A stretch of 64,000 bases of DNA from Pandoraea vervacti (GTDB lineage Bacteria > Pseudomonadota > Gammaproteobacteria > Burkholderiales > Burkholderiaceae). Position numbers and translations under genes: made by a program. The stretch spans positions 2,108,001 to 2,172,000 of the forward strand of contig NZ_CP010897.2 of NCBI RefSeq assembly GCF_000934605.2, given 5' to 3'. How positions within the stretch are numbered: position 1 is the stretch's first letter; the number at the start of each line of letters is the position of its first letter. Shown one piece after another: positions 50,973 through 60,450 of the stretch. Below the pieces are notes generated by a model. The model was not told the origin of the DNA. It did not search any database and was given only the letters and a program-made list of their open reading frames with translations.

Positions 50973-51398
50973 ATGGCAGTCGAACGCACTTTGTCGATTA
51001 TCAAGCCCGATGCCGTTGCCAAGAACGTGATCGGCCAGATTTACAGCCGTTTCGAAGCCGCCGGCCTGAAGATCGCCGCTGCCAAGCTGGTGCACCTGTC
51101 GCGCGCTGAAGCCGAACAGTTCTACGCCGTGCACAAGGAGCGTCCCTTCTTCAAGGATCTGGTCGACTTCATGATCTCGGGTCCGGTGATGATCCAGGCG
51201 CTGGAAGGTGAAAACGCCATCGCGAAGAATCGCGAACTGATGGGTGCGACCGATCCGAAGAAGGCGGAAAAGGGCACGATCCGCGCCGACTTCGCCGACA
51301 GCATCGACGCGAACGCCGTGCACGGCTCGGACGCTGCTGAAACGGCTGCCGTGGAAGTGGCTTTCTTCTTCCCGGGCATGAACGTCTACTCGCGCTAA
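50973..51398 (+). CDS. ndk: Nucleoside diphosphate kinase
   Basis: Ndk equilibrates nucleoside triphosphates through a phosphohistidine. The 141-residue protein begins MAVERTLSIIKPDAVAKNVI. The active-site His is in NAVHGSDAAETAAVEVAFFF, the most conserved segment. TTTGGAG lies seven bases upstream of the ATG, fixing the start. It precedes rlmN. Confidence 0.97.
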   Translation: MAVERTLSIIKPDAVAKNVIGQIYSRFEAAGLKIAAAKLVHLSRAEAEQFYAVHKERPFFKDLVDFMISGPVMIQALEGENAIAKNRELMGATDPKKAEKGTIRADFADSIDANAVHGSDAAETAAVEVAFFFPGMNVYSR

Positions 51399-51457
51399 GC
51401 CGCGTATAGTCGCTCAATCGCAGGAAGATACCGAAGGGATGTTGACGGACCAGGGCC

Positions 51458-52579
51458 ATGACCAACCTCACGAATCTGCTTGATTACGATCCGGACGGTC
51501 TGGCCGCCTATTGCGGCACGCTCGGTGAGAAACCGTTCCGTGCTCGCCAGCTCCAGCGATGGATCCACCAGATGGGCGCCGCCGATTTCGACGGCATGAC
51601 CGATCTGGCCAAATCGCTGCGCGAGAAGTTGAAAACGCGCGCGAACATCGTTGCGCCTGCTGCGATCACCGACCATCTGTCGGCGGATGGCACGCGTAAA
51701 TGGTTGCTGGATGTGGGTAATGGCAATGCCGTCGAGACCGTCTACATTCCCGAGGAGACGCGTGGCACGCTTTGCGTTTCGTCGCAAGCGGGCTGCGCCG
51801 TCAACTGCCGGTTCTGTTCGACCGGCAAGCAGGGTTTCTCGCGCAATCTGTCGCTTGGCGAGATCATCGGCCAGTTGTGGATGGCCGAATTTGCTTTGCG
51901 CCGCGACCTTGGTCGCGAGGGCAAGAACGAGCGAGTCATCACCAATGTCGTGATGATGGGCATGGGCGAACCGTTGCTCAATTTCGATAACGTGGTCGGC
52001 GCCATGCGCCTCATGCTCGATGACAACGCTTACGGGTTGTCTCGTCGTCGCGTGACGTTGTCGACCTCCGGCGTGGTGCCGATGATGGATCGCCTGGGCC
52101 AGGAGTTGCCCGTGGCGCTGGCCGTCTCGCTGCACGCGCCGAACGATGCACTGCGCGATGTGCTCGTGCCGCTCAATAAAAAATACCCGTTACGCGAGCT
52201 GATGGGCGCGTGCGAGCGCTACCTGGAAGTGGCGCCGCGCGATTTCATTACATTCGAGTACTGCATGCTCGACGGTGTGAACGATACCGAAGCGCATGCG
52301 CGCGAGCTTGTCGCGCTGACGCGCGACGTGCCGTGCAAATTCAATCTGATCCCCTTCAACCCGTTCCCCGAGTCAGGTCTGCTGCGTTCGAAAGATCCGC
52401 AGATCAAGCGTTTCGCGCAGATTTTGCTCGACGCAGGTCTCGTCACGACCGTGCGCAAGACGCGCGGAGACGATATCGACGCCGCATGTGGTCAGCTTGC
52501 CGGCGAAGTGCAGGATCGCACGCGACTTGCACAGCGTGGCAAATTCGGGAAAATCGCGGTCGAGGTGCGTACCGTATGA
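51458..52579 (+). CDS. rlmN: Dual-specificity RNA methyltransferase RlmN
   Basis: A radical-SAM enzyme that methylates A2503 of 23S rRNA and A37 of some tRNAs. The 373-residue protein carries the cluster-binding motif CAVNCRFC (about 112-119), preceded by GTLCVSSQAG. NVVMMGMGEPLLNFDNV is the SAM-binding GEPL segment. The mechanistic cysteine is in TTVRKTRGDDIDAACGQL. N-terminal EKPFRARQLQRWIHQMG is also typical. It lies 59 bases after ndk. Confidence 0.96.
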   Translation: MTNLTNLLDYDPDGLAAYCGTLGEKPFRARQLQRWIHQMGAADFDGMTDLAKSLREKLKTRANIVAPAAITDHLSADGTRKWLLDVGNGNAVETVYIPEETRGTLCVSSQAGCAVNCRFCSTGKQGFSRNLSLGEIIGQLWMAEFALRRDLGREGKNERVITNVVMMGMGEPLLNFDNVVGAMRLMLDDNAYGLSRRRVTLSTSGVVPMMDRLGQELPVALAVSLHAPNDALRDVLVPLNKKYPLRELMGACERYLEVAPRDFITFEYCMLDGVNDTEAHARELVALTRDVPCKFNLIPFNPFPESGLLRSKDPQIKRFAQILLDAGLVTTVRKTRGDDIDAACGQLAGEVQDRTRLAQRGKFGKIAVEVRTV

Positions 52580-52840
52580 CGTTGCGCATGGGCGGGCGCG
52601 GACCGTGGCGAGGGCCGTCGGCCCCGCGCGTGCCATGCCGCTCGTCGGATCAGTCTTGCACTACAGCATTCCTTGCGCAGGGCGAGTGCTTCGTCCGGCG
52701 CGATTCCGTCAGTTCCTCGTCGACGCTTCCGATGCACCGCGCAGATTTTCATGCCGCGTGCACGGCGGATAAGGCAGCGGAGCTGTCGTCAGCATATCCT
52801 CAGCCGCTGCGGGCGGCTGCTTACGAACGGGGGCGTATCG
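52580..52840. other. Gap between rlmN and rodZ
   Basis: This 261-base interval contains no convincing gene. In many proteobacteria pilF (type IV pilus assembly) lies between rlmN and the rodZ-like gene; I see no trace of TPR coding sequence here. Confidence 0.4.
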
Positions 52841-53917
52841 ATGGATAACCAGAATCAGGCGGATGCAGGCGGACAAGCCGAGGCTCAGGGCCAGGGATTG
52901 CCGCAGGGAGCACCTGCCGGATGGGCTGAGCTGGGCGCGCAAGTGGGAGCGCAACTGGCCGCATTGCGCGAGAAGCGCGGCATGTCGATCGAAGACGTGT
53001 CGGCGCGCCTGAAAGTCTCCGTGCAAAAGCTCAAGCGTCTTGAAGCCGGTGAGTGGGATGCCTTGCCGGAGATGCCTTTCATTCAGGGCGTGGTGCGTAG
53101 CTATGCCCGAATGGTCGGGGGAGACCCCGAGCCGATGATCGAATCGCTGCGCCGCGTCGGCGGTCCGGCGTCGGTCGCCATCGATATTCCGCAACCGCAG
53201 GCGGGTCAGCCGAGCATTCCGAAGAGCCCGGTGCGTTTCCGCTCGCCGGTCGCCGCATCGCAGGCGAAGTGGCCGTGGGCGCTGGCCGCCCTTGTGGTGA
53301 TCGCCGCAGCCGCCTGGTACTTCGGCAATTCGCACAAGAGCGGTCGCGGTGCGACCGAGCCGGCGGAACTGGCGAGCGCGGCTGCGGCGCAGGGAGCGGC
53401 AGACGGTGCCGAGCCGGCTAGCCAGCCGGTGGTCGCCGATGCCAACGGCACGCCGCCGGGTGCGGATGGCGCGAACGTCGCGAACGCCTCGAACATTGGC
53501 AACACGGAAAGCACAGTCAATAGCGCATCGGCCAGCGCGGCGGCTGCGGGGCCTGGCCTGATCGCTGCCGTTGACCCGACGCACGTGGTCGCCGGGATCG
53601 CGAGTGCCGCCACGGCGTCGGCTGCCGCGCCGGTGGCGCCGGCCGACACGAAGGCGTCGAGCGTGGGTGCGCCGGGCAATGGCAGGATTGCGTTGCGCCT
53701 GAAGGCGGATAGCTGGGTCGAAGTTCGTTCGAAGGACGGCAAGGTGCTGTTCTCCCAGCTCATGCGCGCAGGTGCCGAACAGGATATTACGGGCGACGCA
53801 CCGTTCAAGATCGTTGTGGGTAACGTCGCGGGCGTCGAATCGCTGGAATTCAACGGTAAACCGGTCGAGATCAAGTCTCGCAATGCGGGCAACGTGGCGC
53901 GTCTGACGCTCCAGTAA
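52841..53917 (+). CDS. rodZ: RodZ-like cytoskeleton protein
   Basis: RodZ links MreB to the rod-shape machinery. The 358-residue protein from the ATG at 52841 has an N-terminal HTH_25 domain (GAQLAALREKRGMSIEDVS; LKVSVQKLKRLEAGEWDAL). One transmembrane helix (WPWALAALVVIAAAAWYF, ~149-166) and an Ala/Ser-rich periplasmic linker follow. The DUF4115 domain (LRLKADSWVEVRSKDGKVLF) ends the protein. A longer upstream frame exists but is not conserved-looking. It sits before ispG, as in many proteobacteria. Confidence 0.9.
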   Translation: MDNQNQADAGGQAEAQGQGLPQGAPAGWAELGAQVGAQLAALREKRGMSIEDVSARLKVSVQKLKRLEAGEWDALPEMPFIQGVVRSYARMVGGDPEPMIESLRRVGGPASVAIDIPQPQAGQPSIPKSPVRFRSPVAASQAKWPWALAALVVIAAAAWYFGNSHKSGRGATEPAELASAAAAQGAADGAEPASQPVVADANGTPPGADGANVANASNIGNTESTVNSASASAAAAGPGLIAAVDPTHVVAGIASAATASAAAPVAPADTKASSVGAPGNGRIALRLKADSWVEVRSKDGKVLFSQLMRAGAEQDITGDAPFKIVVGNVAGVESLEFNGKPVEIKSRNAGNVARLTLQ

Positions 53918-53935
53918 GACCGAAAGAGGGTAATC

Positions 53936-55216
53936 ATGGCTTCTGTAGAATGCATGCCGATCATCGGTGGTCCGGCGCCTCGTCGTCAGTCCCGCAAGGT
54001 CGGGATTCGCTGGGGCGGCCAGCTCGTGACGGTCGGTGGCGATTCGCCGATTCGCGTGCAGTCGATGACCAACACCGATACGGAAGACGTGATCGGCACG
54101 GCCATCCAGGTGAAGGAACTGGCGCAAGCCGGCTCGGAGTTGGTGCGCATTACGGTGAATACGCCGGAAGCGGCAGCCGCCGTGCCGGAGATTCGCAACC
54201 AGCTCGACCGCATGGGGGTGATGGTGCCGCTCGTCGGCGACTTTCATTACAACGGTCATACGCTGCTTGCCGACTATCCGGACTGCGCTGAAGCACTGTC
54301 CAAGTACCGCATCAACCCGGGTAACGTCGGTAAGGGCGCAAAGCGCGACACGCAGTTCTCGCAGATGATCGAGATGGCGATCAAGTACGACAAGCCGGTG
54401 CGTATCGGCGTGAACTGGGGCAGCCTGGATCAGTCGTTGCTGGCGCGCATCATGGATGAGAACGCGGCACGTGCCACGCCGTGGGACGCGCAAAGCGTGA
54501 TGTACGAAGCGCTGATCACGTCGGCGCTCGAATCGGCCGAGCTTGCACAGCGCGTCGGTTTGTCGGCCGACAAGATTTTGCTCTCGTGCAAGGTGAGCGC
54601 GGTCCAGGATCTGATTGCCGTGTATCGCGAACTCGCCAAACGTTGCGACTACGCGCTTCACCTTGGACTGACCGAAGCCGGCATGGGGTCGAAGGGGATT
54701 GTTGCATCGACGGCTGCGCTGTCGGTGCTGCTGCAAGAGGGGATTGGCGACACCATCCGTATTTCGCTGACGCCCGAGCCAGGTGGCGCGCGTACGGGCG
54801 AAGTCGTGGTCGCGCAGGAAATCCTTCAGACGATGGGCCTGCGTGCGTTTGCGCCGATGGTGATCGCCTGCCCGGGTTGCGGACGTACGACCAGCACGGT
54901 GTTCCAGGAACTGGCGGCGAGCATTCAGAAATATCTGCGTGAACAAATGCCGGTGTGGAAGGCTCAATATCCGGGCGTCGAGAACATGAACGTCGCCGTG
55001 ATGGGCTGCATCGTGAATGGCCCGGGCGAGTCGAAGCACGCCAACATCGGCATCAGCTTGCCGGGGTCGGGCGAATCGCCTGCCGCACCGGTGTTCGTCG
55101 ATGGTGAAAAGGTGCGTACGCTGCGCGGTGATCATATCGCCGAAGAGTTCCAGCAGATCGTCGACGATTACGTGAAGACGCATTACGGTCAAACGCAAGG
55201 CGCGGTCGCCGCGTAA
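53936..55216 (+). CDS. ispG: 4-hydroxy-3-methylbut-2-enyl diphosphate synthase IspG
   Basis: IspG (GcpE) performs the penultimate step of the MEP isoprenoid pathway. The 426-residue protein has the TIM-barrel opening PIRVQSMTNTDTEDVIGT and GVNWGSLDQ. The 4Fe-4S ligands are in ACPGCGRTTSTVFQ (~312, 315) and MGCIVNGPGESKHANIG (~358), with the conserved Glu in NGPGE. The ATG follows AGAGGG. It lies 18 bases after rodZ and 63 before hisS. Confidence 0.97.
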   Translation: MASVECMPIIGGPAPRRQSRKVGIRWGGQLVTVGGDSPIRVQSMTNTDTEDVIGTAIQVKELAQAGSELVRITVNTPEAAAAVPEIRNQLDRMGVMVPLVGDFHYNGHTLLADYPDCAEALSKYRINPGNVGKGAKRDTQFSQMIEMAIKYDKPVRIGVNWGSLDQSLLARIMDENAARATPWDAQSVMYEALITSALESAELAQRVGLSADKILLSCKVSAVQDLIAVYRELAKRCDYALHLGLTEAGMGSKGIVASTAALSVLLQEGIGDTIRISLTPEPGGARTGEVVVAQEILQTMGLRAFAPMVIACPGCGRTTSTVFQELAASIQKYLREQMPVWKAQYPGVENMNVAVMGCIVNGPGESKHANIGISLPGSGESPAAPVFVDGEKVRTLRGDHIAEEFQQIVDDYVKTHYGQTQGAVAA

Positions 55217-55279
55217 CACGGTAATTCGGCAGGAGGCTGGCAGCTAGCGGGCTGCAAGCCGGGCAGAACACAAGAGAAT

Positions 55280-56656
55280 ATGACTGACGCAAAGAAGAAT
55301 CGCCCCGCCAAACTGGCCGGGGTCAAAGGCATGAACGACATCCTCCCGCAGGACGAAGCCCTGTGGGAGTTTTTCGAGGAATCGGTGCGCGCGATGCTGC
55401 GCGCTTATGGCTACCAACAGATTCGTACGCCGATTCTCGAACACACGCAGCTGTTCACGCGCGGCATCGGCGAGGTCACCGACATCGTCGAGAAAGAGAT
55501 GTACAGCTTCACCGATTCGCTCAACGGCGAGCAGCTCACGATGCGCCCCGAAGGCACGGCAGCGGCCGTTCGTGCGACGCTCGAACATAACCTGCTGTAC
55601 GGTGGCCCGAAGCGCCTGTGGTACTTCGGCCCGATGTTCCGTCACGAGAAGCCGCAGCGCGGTCGCTATCGTCAGTTTCACCAGGTGGGCGTCGAGGCGC
55701 TCGGTCTGGCGGGGCCCGATGCCGATGTCGAAATCATTCTGATGTGCCAGCGCCTGTGGGACGATCTGGGTCTGACCGGCATCCATCTCCAACTGAATTC
55801 GCTGGGGCAGGGCGAAGAGCGTGCGCGTCATCGTGCCGATCTGATTGCTTACCTCGAGAAGCACGCCGATTTGCTGGACGAGGACGGCAAGCGTCGTCTG
55901 TACACCAATCCGCTGCGTGTGCTCGATACGAAGAACCCGGCGATGCAGGCGATGGTCGAAGGTGCGCCGAAGCTCATCGATTATCTCGGCGAGGCGTCGA
56001 TCAAGCACTTTGAAGGCGTACAGTCGCTGCTCAAGGCGAACAACATTCCGTTCACGATCAATCCGCGTCTGGTGCGCGGGCTGGATTATTACAATCTGAC
56101 CGTGTTCGAATGGGTGACCGACAAACTGGGTGCGCAGGGCACGGTGGCCGGTGGCGGTCGTTACGATCCGCTCATCGAGCAACTGGGTGGCGATGCGACG
56201 CCGGCGTGTGGCTGGGCGATGGGCGTTGAACGCATTCTCGAACTGCTGCGCGAAGACGATCTCGTGCCGCAGGCCGAAGGCGCGGATGTCTATGTCGTGC
56301 ATCAGGGCGAGTCGGCCGTTGCGCCCGCGCTGATCGCCGCTGAGCGTATGCGCGATGCTGGTCTGAACGTCGTCTTCCATTGCAGCCCGGATGGCAAGAG
56401 CAGCAGCTTCAAGTCGCAGATGAAGCGCGCGAACGCGAGCGGTGCGAACTTTGCGGTCATCATCGGTGAAAACGAGGTGGCTTCGGGCACCGCCGAGGTC
56501 AAGCACCTGCGTGCGGCCGATCAGACGAACAATCAGGCGAGCGTGCCGTTCGACGGGCTTGCCGAGTATCTGATCGACGCCATCGTCGCCAGCGCGGACG
56601 AGAGCGTGAACGAAAGCCTGGGCGACGAAGGTCCGGGCAACGAAACCCTTCATTAA
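55280..56656 (+). CDS. hisS: Histidyl-tRNA synthetase
   Basis: HisRS charges tRNA-His. The 458-residue class II enzyme has the motif 1 region (VRAMLRAYGYQQIRTPILEH), motif 2 (RPEGTAAAVRATLEHNL; MFRHEKPQRGRYRQFHQVGV), the histidine-A motif RGLDYYNLTVFEW and motif 3 (GWAMGVERILELL). A C-terminal anticodon-binding domain follows, with about 20 extra acidic residues at the end. It starts MTDAKKNRPAKLAGVKGMND. It is part of the ispG-hisS-yfgM-bamB-der run. Confidence 0.97.
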   Translation: MTDAKKNRPAKLAGVKGMNDILPQDEALWEFFEESVRAMLRAYGYQQIRTPILEHTQLFTRGIGEVTDIVEKEMYSFTDSLNGEQLTMRPEGTAAAVRATLEHNLLYGGPKRLWYFGPMFRHEKPQRGRYRQFHQVGVEALGLAGPDADVEIILMCQRLWDDLGLTGIHLQLNSLGQGEERARHRADLIAYLEKHADLLDEDGKRRLYTNPLRVLDTKNPAMQAMVEGAPKLIDYLGEASIKHFEGVQSLLKANNIPFTINPRLVRGLDYYNLTVFEWVTDKLGAQGTVAGGGRYDPLIEQLGGDATPACGWAMGVERILELLREDDLVPQAEGADVYVVHQGESAVAPALIAAERMRDAGLNVVFHCSPDGKSSSFKSQMKRANASGANFAVIIGENEVASGTAEVKHLRAADQTNNQASVPFDGLAEYLIDAIVASADESVNESLGDEGPGNETLH

Positions 56657-56688
56657 TTCAAGACGCCAGACACGGAGAATACCGGCGA

Positions 56689-57318
56689 ATGAGCAGCTAT
56701 CACGAGGAACAGGAACAGATCGAGAACGTAAAGGCCTGGTGGAAGCAGTACGGCAATTACGTTATCTGGACGCTCGTCGTCATCATGCTGGCCTATGGCG
56801 GCTGGAATCTGTGGCGCTATTACGAACGCAAGCAGACGGTGGAAGCCGGTGTGCTGTATGGCGAACTGGAAAGTGCCGTCGATGCGAAGGACAAGGCGAA
56901 GGTTGCGCGTATTGCTTCCGACATGGAGAGCAAGTTCAGCGGCACGCCTTACGCGCAGATGACCGCGCTGCTCGCCGCGAAGACGCTTGCGGATGCTGGC
57001 GACGCCGCAGGGGCGAAGGCGCAACTCCAATGGGCCGTGTCGAACGCCAGGGACGACGAGTACAAGCAACTGGCGAAGCTGCGTCTGGCCGGTGTGCTGC
57101 TCGACGAGAAGGCGTATGACGAGGCGCTCAAATTGCTCGACAACCCGCCGGCGCCCTACGCCGGACTGTTTGCCGATCGTCGTGGCGACGTGCTCGTCGC
57201 CCAGAGCAAGGTGGCCGATGCCAAGACCGCCTACAAGCTTGCGCTCGACAAACTCGACAAGCAGGATTCGGGCATGCGTCAGTTCGTGCAATTCAAGCTC
57301 GACGCGCTGGGGGCCTGA
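56689..57318 (+). CDS. yfgM: YfgM-type TPR protein of the SecYEG translocon
   Basis: A 209-residue inner-membrane protein with a short cytoplasmic N terminus (SSYHEEQEQIENVKAWWKQY), one transmembrane helix (VIWTLVVIMLAYGGWNLWRY) and a periplasmic TPR domain. YfgM in E. coli works with PpiD at SecYEG to hand over secreted proteins. Segments QWAVSNARDDEYKQLAKLRL and GVLLDEKAYDEALKLLDN are typical. It lies between hisS and bamB, as expected. Confidence 0.93.
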   Translation: MSSYHEEQEQIENVKAWWKQYGNYVIWTLVVIMLAYGGWNLWRYYERKQTVEAGVLYGELESAVDAKDKAKVARIASDMESKFSGTPYAQMTALLAAKTLADAGDAAGAKAQLQWAVSNARDDEYKQLAKLRLAGVLLDEKAYDEALKLLDNPPAPYAGLFADRRGDVLVAQSKVADAKTAYKLALDKLDKQDSGMRQFVQFKLDALGA

Positions 57319-57374
57319 CGCGCGTCGGCATTCCGTTGGCAAGTATTACCCTCCCATAACGCATAACCGGGTAC

Positions 57375-58607
57375 ATGATGATCCTTAACGACTTCCGTCG
57401 ATCGATGCCGCAAACGATGGCTACGTCACAGTCCGTGCAGGTTGCGCCGACGGTCTCGCGCCGTGGCATTTTCAAGCGTGCGGGCACCGCCGTGATGACG
57501 CTCGCCGTGCTCGGCACCCTGGGTGGTTGCGGGCTCTTCGGCAGCAAGCCGGCGCACGAACCGACGCCGCTCACGGAGATCAAGCAGGCCTTGACCGTCA
57601 AGCAAATCTGGACGGCGAGCGTAGGCAAGTCCGGGGCGTACAGCTTTGCACCCGTTGCGGTGGGCAACGCCGTGTTTGCGGCGGGTGCAAACGGCAGCAT
57701 CGTGCGCGTGGATGCGGAAACGGGAGCGTCGAACTGGTCGGCCAAGGCGGATACGAATATCACCGCTGGCCCGGGCAGCGATGGCGAGACGACCGTCGTT
57801 GCTACGCACAAGGGTGACGTGATCGCGTTCGATCACGATGGCAAGGCGGCGTGGAAGGCGAATGCCGGCAGCGAAGTGCTGACCGCGCCGCTGGTGGGGC
57901 GCGGTTTGGTCGTGGTGCGCGCCATCAACAACCGTGTGACGGCGTTTGACGCGGGCACCGGTTCGGTGCGTTGGTCGTATTCGCAACCGGCCACGACGCT
58001 CACGTTGCGTACGGGCACGGGAATGACGTTCGTGGGTGATCGCTCGGTGATCACGGGTTTCCCCGGCGGCAAGCTGGTGGCGCTCGACGCCAACACGGGC
58101 AACCCGCAATGGGTCACGCCGCTGTCGTACCCGAAGGGCGTGACCGAGGTCGAGCGCGTGAATGATGTGACCGGCTCGCCGGTCGTGTTCGGGCGTCAGG
58201 TGTGCGGTGCGACGTTCCAGGGGCGTGTTGGCTGCGCCGACGTGCAGACGGGTAACGGCCTGTGGGCGCGTGATTTCTCATCTCCGAACGGGGTGTCGCA
58301 GGATGAGCGTGTGGTGGCGGCGGTGAATACCGACGGCGCTGTGTACGCGTTCAACGCAGCCGATGGCAGTACACTGTGGCAGAACGACAAGCTCAAGTAC
58401 CGTGACCTGTCGGCGCCGCTGGCGCTCGGCCGCGTTGTGGTGGTGGGCGACAAGCAGGGCTATCTGCATTTCCTGTCGCGTGACAACGGCGAGTTCCTCG
58501 CCCGCGTCAAGCTGAGCGGAGCCATCAGCGCGCAGCCGGTCATCGCCGGCCAGACGCTGGTTGTGCAAACCCGCGACGGCAATATTTATGGCTTCCGTCC
58601 GGAATAA
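57375..58607 (+). CDS. bamB: Outer-membrane assembly lipoprotein BamB
   Basis: BamB is an eight-bladed beta-propeller lipoprotein of the Bam complex. It has a lipobox LGGC (before GLFGSKPAHEP), followed by repeated PQQ-like blades such as VGNAVFAAGANGSIVRVDA and VVVGDKQGYLHFLSRDNGE. The frame gives 410 residues from the ATG at 57375. An internal ATG at 57417 (396 residues) leaves a more normal lipoprotein signal and is a credible alternative; neither has a good ribosome site. It is followed by a terminator and der. Confidence 0.94.
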   Translation: MMILNDFRRSMPQTMATSQSVQVAPTVSRRGIFKRAGTAVMTLAVLGTLGGCGLFGSKPAHEPTPLTEIKQALTVKQIWTASVGKSGAYSFAPVAVGNAVFAAGANGSIVRVDAETGASNWSAKADTNITAGPGSDGETTVVATHKGDVIAFDHDGKAAWKANAGSEVLTAPLVGRGLVVVRAINNRVTAFDAGTGSVRWSYSQPATTLTLRTGTGMTFVGDRSVITGFPGGKLVALDANTGNPQWVTPLSYPKGVTEVERVNDVTGSPVVFGRQVCGATFQGRVGCADVQTGNGLWARDFSSPNGVSQDERVVAAVNTDGAVYAFNAADGSTLWQNDKLKYRDLSAPLALGRVVVVGDKQGYLHFLSRDNGEFLARVKLSGAISAQPVIAGQTLVVQTRDGNIYGFRPE

Positions 58608-58642
58608 CCGGTAACCGGCAAGCACCCGGGCATTTTCCGGGA

Positions 58643-58675
58643 ACGGCCGGCAGCGCGCCGGCCGTATTCGTTTTT
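58643..58675 (+). terminator. Terminator between bamB and der
   Basis: ACGGCCGGC pairs with GCCGGCCGT around AGCGC, then ATTCGTTTTT. It ends 12 bases before the der start, so der probably has its own promoter or depends on read-through. Confidence 0.8.
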
Positions 58676-58686
58676 AGGGCTTATTC

Positions 58687-60024
58687 ATGAAACCCGTGAT
58701 CGCGCTCGTAGGGCGCCCCAACGTCGGCAAATCGACGCTATTCAACCGTTTGACCCGCTCGCGCGACGCGCTCGTCGCCGACATGCCCGGGCTCACGCGC
58801 GACCGTCACTATGGCGAGGGGCGTGTTGGCGAGCATCCGTATCTGGTGATCGATACCGGCGGCTTTGAACCCGTCGCCAAAGAGGGCATCTTCCACGAGA
58901 TGGCCAAGCAGACGCGCCAGGCGGTGGTCGAGGCCGACGTCGTGATCTATATCGTGGACGGCCGTCAGGGTCTCACGCCGCAAGATCAGATCATCGCCGA
59001 CTATCTTCGCAAGACGGGACGCAAGATCATGCTCGTGGTCAACAAGGCCGAGGGCATGAAGTACACGACCGTCGCCAACGACTTCTACGAGCTTGGCCTC
59101 GGCGATCCGTTGGCGATTTCGGCTGCGCACGGCGACGGCGTGAAGGAAGTCATCGACGAGGCGATCGCGCCGTTTTACGCGAATCCTGATGAAAATGAGG
59201 ACGACGACAAGCATGACGGGCGCGTAAAGATTGCCATCGTCGGGCGTCCGAACGTCGGCAAATCGACATTGGTCAATACGCTGCTCGGCGAAGAGCGCGT
59301 GATTGCGTTCGACATGCCGGGGACCACGCGCGATTCGATTCATATCGATTTCGAGCGTCAGGGCAAGAATTACACGCTCATTGATACGGCAGGCTTACGT
59401 CGTCGCGGCAAGGTGTTTGAAGCGATCGAGAAGTTCTCGGTTGTGAAAACGCTCCAATCGATTGCTGACGCGAACGTCGTGATTCTCATGCTCGACGCTC
59501 GCCAGGACATTTCCGATCAGGACGCCCACATTGCCGGCTTCATTCTGGAGTCGGGCCGTGCAGTCGTCGTGGGCGTGAACAAGTGGGACGGGCTGGACGA
59601 GTACACCCGTGACCAGGCCAAGCAGGAATTGGAGCGAAAGCTCAAATTCCTCGGGTTTGCGAACTTCCACTTCATTTCGGCGGCGAAAGGCACGGGCATT
59701 GGTCCGCTGATGCGTTCGGTGGACGAAGCTTACGCGGCGGCGATGAGCAAGCTGCCCACGCCGAAGCTGACCAAGGCGCTCATCGAAGCGGTGGAGCATC
59801 AGCAGCCGCGCCGTTCCGGTTTCTCGCGTCCCAAGCTGCGCTACGCACACCAAGGGGGCTCGAACCCACCGATTATCGTCATCCACGGGAATAGTCTGGA
59901 TGGCGTGACCGATAGCTATCGCCGGTATCTCGAGAACCGGTTCCGCGAAACTTTTAAGTTGAAGGGCACTCCATTACGCATAGAGTTCCGCAACAGCGCG
60001 AACCCTTACGCCAAGGGCGAGTGA
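58687..60024 (+). CDS. der: Ribosome-assembly GTPase Der (EngA)
   Basis: Der has two tandem GTPase domains and acts in 50S subunit maturation. The 445-residue protein has P-loops GRPNVGKST at residues 8-16 and again near 184-192. G3 motifs are DTGGFEP and DTAGLRR, and G4 motifs are NKAEG and NKWDG. A KH-like domain ends the protein (FKLKGTPLRIEFRNSANPY). An acidic linker (ENEDDDKHDG) joins the G domains. Length is slightly under that of E. coli (490). Confidence 0.97.
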   Translation: MKPVIALVGRPNVGKSTLFNRLTRSRDALVADMPGLTRDRHYGEGRVGEHPYLVIDTGGFEPVAKEGIFHEMAKQTRQAVVEADVVIYIVDGRQGLTPQDQIIADYLRKTGRKIMLVVNKAEGMKYTTVANDFYELGLGDPLAISAAHGDGVKEVIDEAIAPFYANPDENEDDDKHDGRVKIAIVGRPNVGKSTLVNTLLGEERVIAFDMPGTTRDSIHIDFERQGKNYTLIDTAGLRRRGKVFEAIEKFSVVKTLQSIADANVVILMLDARQDISDQDAHIAGFILESGRAVVVGVNKWDGLDEYTRDQAKQELERKLKFLGFANFHFISAAKGTGIGPLMRSVDEAYAAAMSKLPTPKLTKALIEAVEHQQPRRSGFSRPKLRYAHQGGSNPPIIVIHGNSLDGVTDSYRRYLENRFRETFKLKGTPLRIEFRNSANPYAKGE

Positions 60025-60150
60025 AAGCCAGTCCGGGGCGGGGTTTTGCTGGCGACGCTAGCAAAATCGGCTATAGTGTGGAGGTCAGGGCGGGAAGCGC
60101 GCACACGCCCTGGCTTACGGTCATTTGCTAAAAATACAATGGAGTAACTT

Positions 60151-60387
60151 ATGAGCAACAAAGGGCAACTTCTACAAGACCCGTTTCTGAACGCCTTGCG
60201 TAAGGAGCATGTTCCCGTCTCGATCTATCTGGTCAACGGTATCAAGCTGCAGGGAAACATCGAGTCGTTCGACCAGTATGTCGTCCTGCTGCGCAACACG
60301 GTCACGCAAATGGTTTACAAGCATGCCATTTCGACGGTCGTTCCTGCGCGTCCGGTGAATTTCCATCCGGAAGCCGAGCAGTCCTGA
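60151..60387 (+). CDS. hfq: RNA chaperone Hfq
   Basis: Hfq is a ring-shaped hexamer that pairs small RNAs with mRNAs. The 78-residue protein begins MSNKGQLLQDPFLNALRKEH and contains the Sm1 (SIYLVNGIKLQGNIESFDQY) and Sm2 (KHAISTVVP) motifs, with a short C-terminal tail as in Burkholderiales. A TATAGT hexamer at 60072-60077 is a possible -10. It precedes hflX, the conserved order. Confidence 0.97.
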   Translation: MSNKGQLLQDPFLNALRKEHVPVSIYLVNGIKLQGNIESFDQYVVLLRNTVTQMVYKHAISTVVPARPVNFHPEAEQS

Positions 60388-60394
60388 TTCAGGC

Positions 60395-60426
60395 TCGCCC
60401 GACCGGGAGTCTCTCCGGCCGGGCGA
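60395..60426 (+). terminator. Hairpin between hfq and hflX
   Basis: TCGCCCG-A-CCGG pairs with CCGG-C-CGGGCGA (one A-C mismatch), loop of eight bases, followed by AATTTCTTCTCC. The weak T tract suggests partial termination, allowing some read-through into hflX. Confidence 0.55.
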
Positions 60427-60450
60427 ATTTCTTCTCCCCGTCGCCCGCTC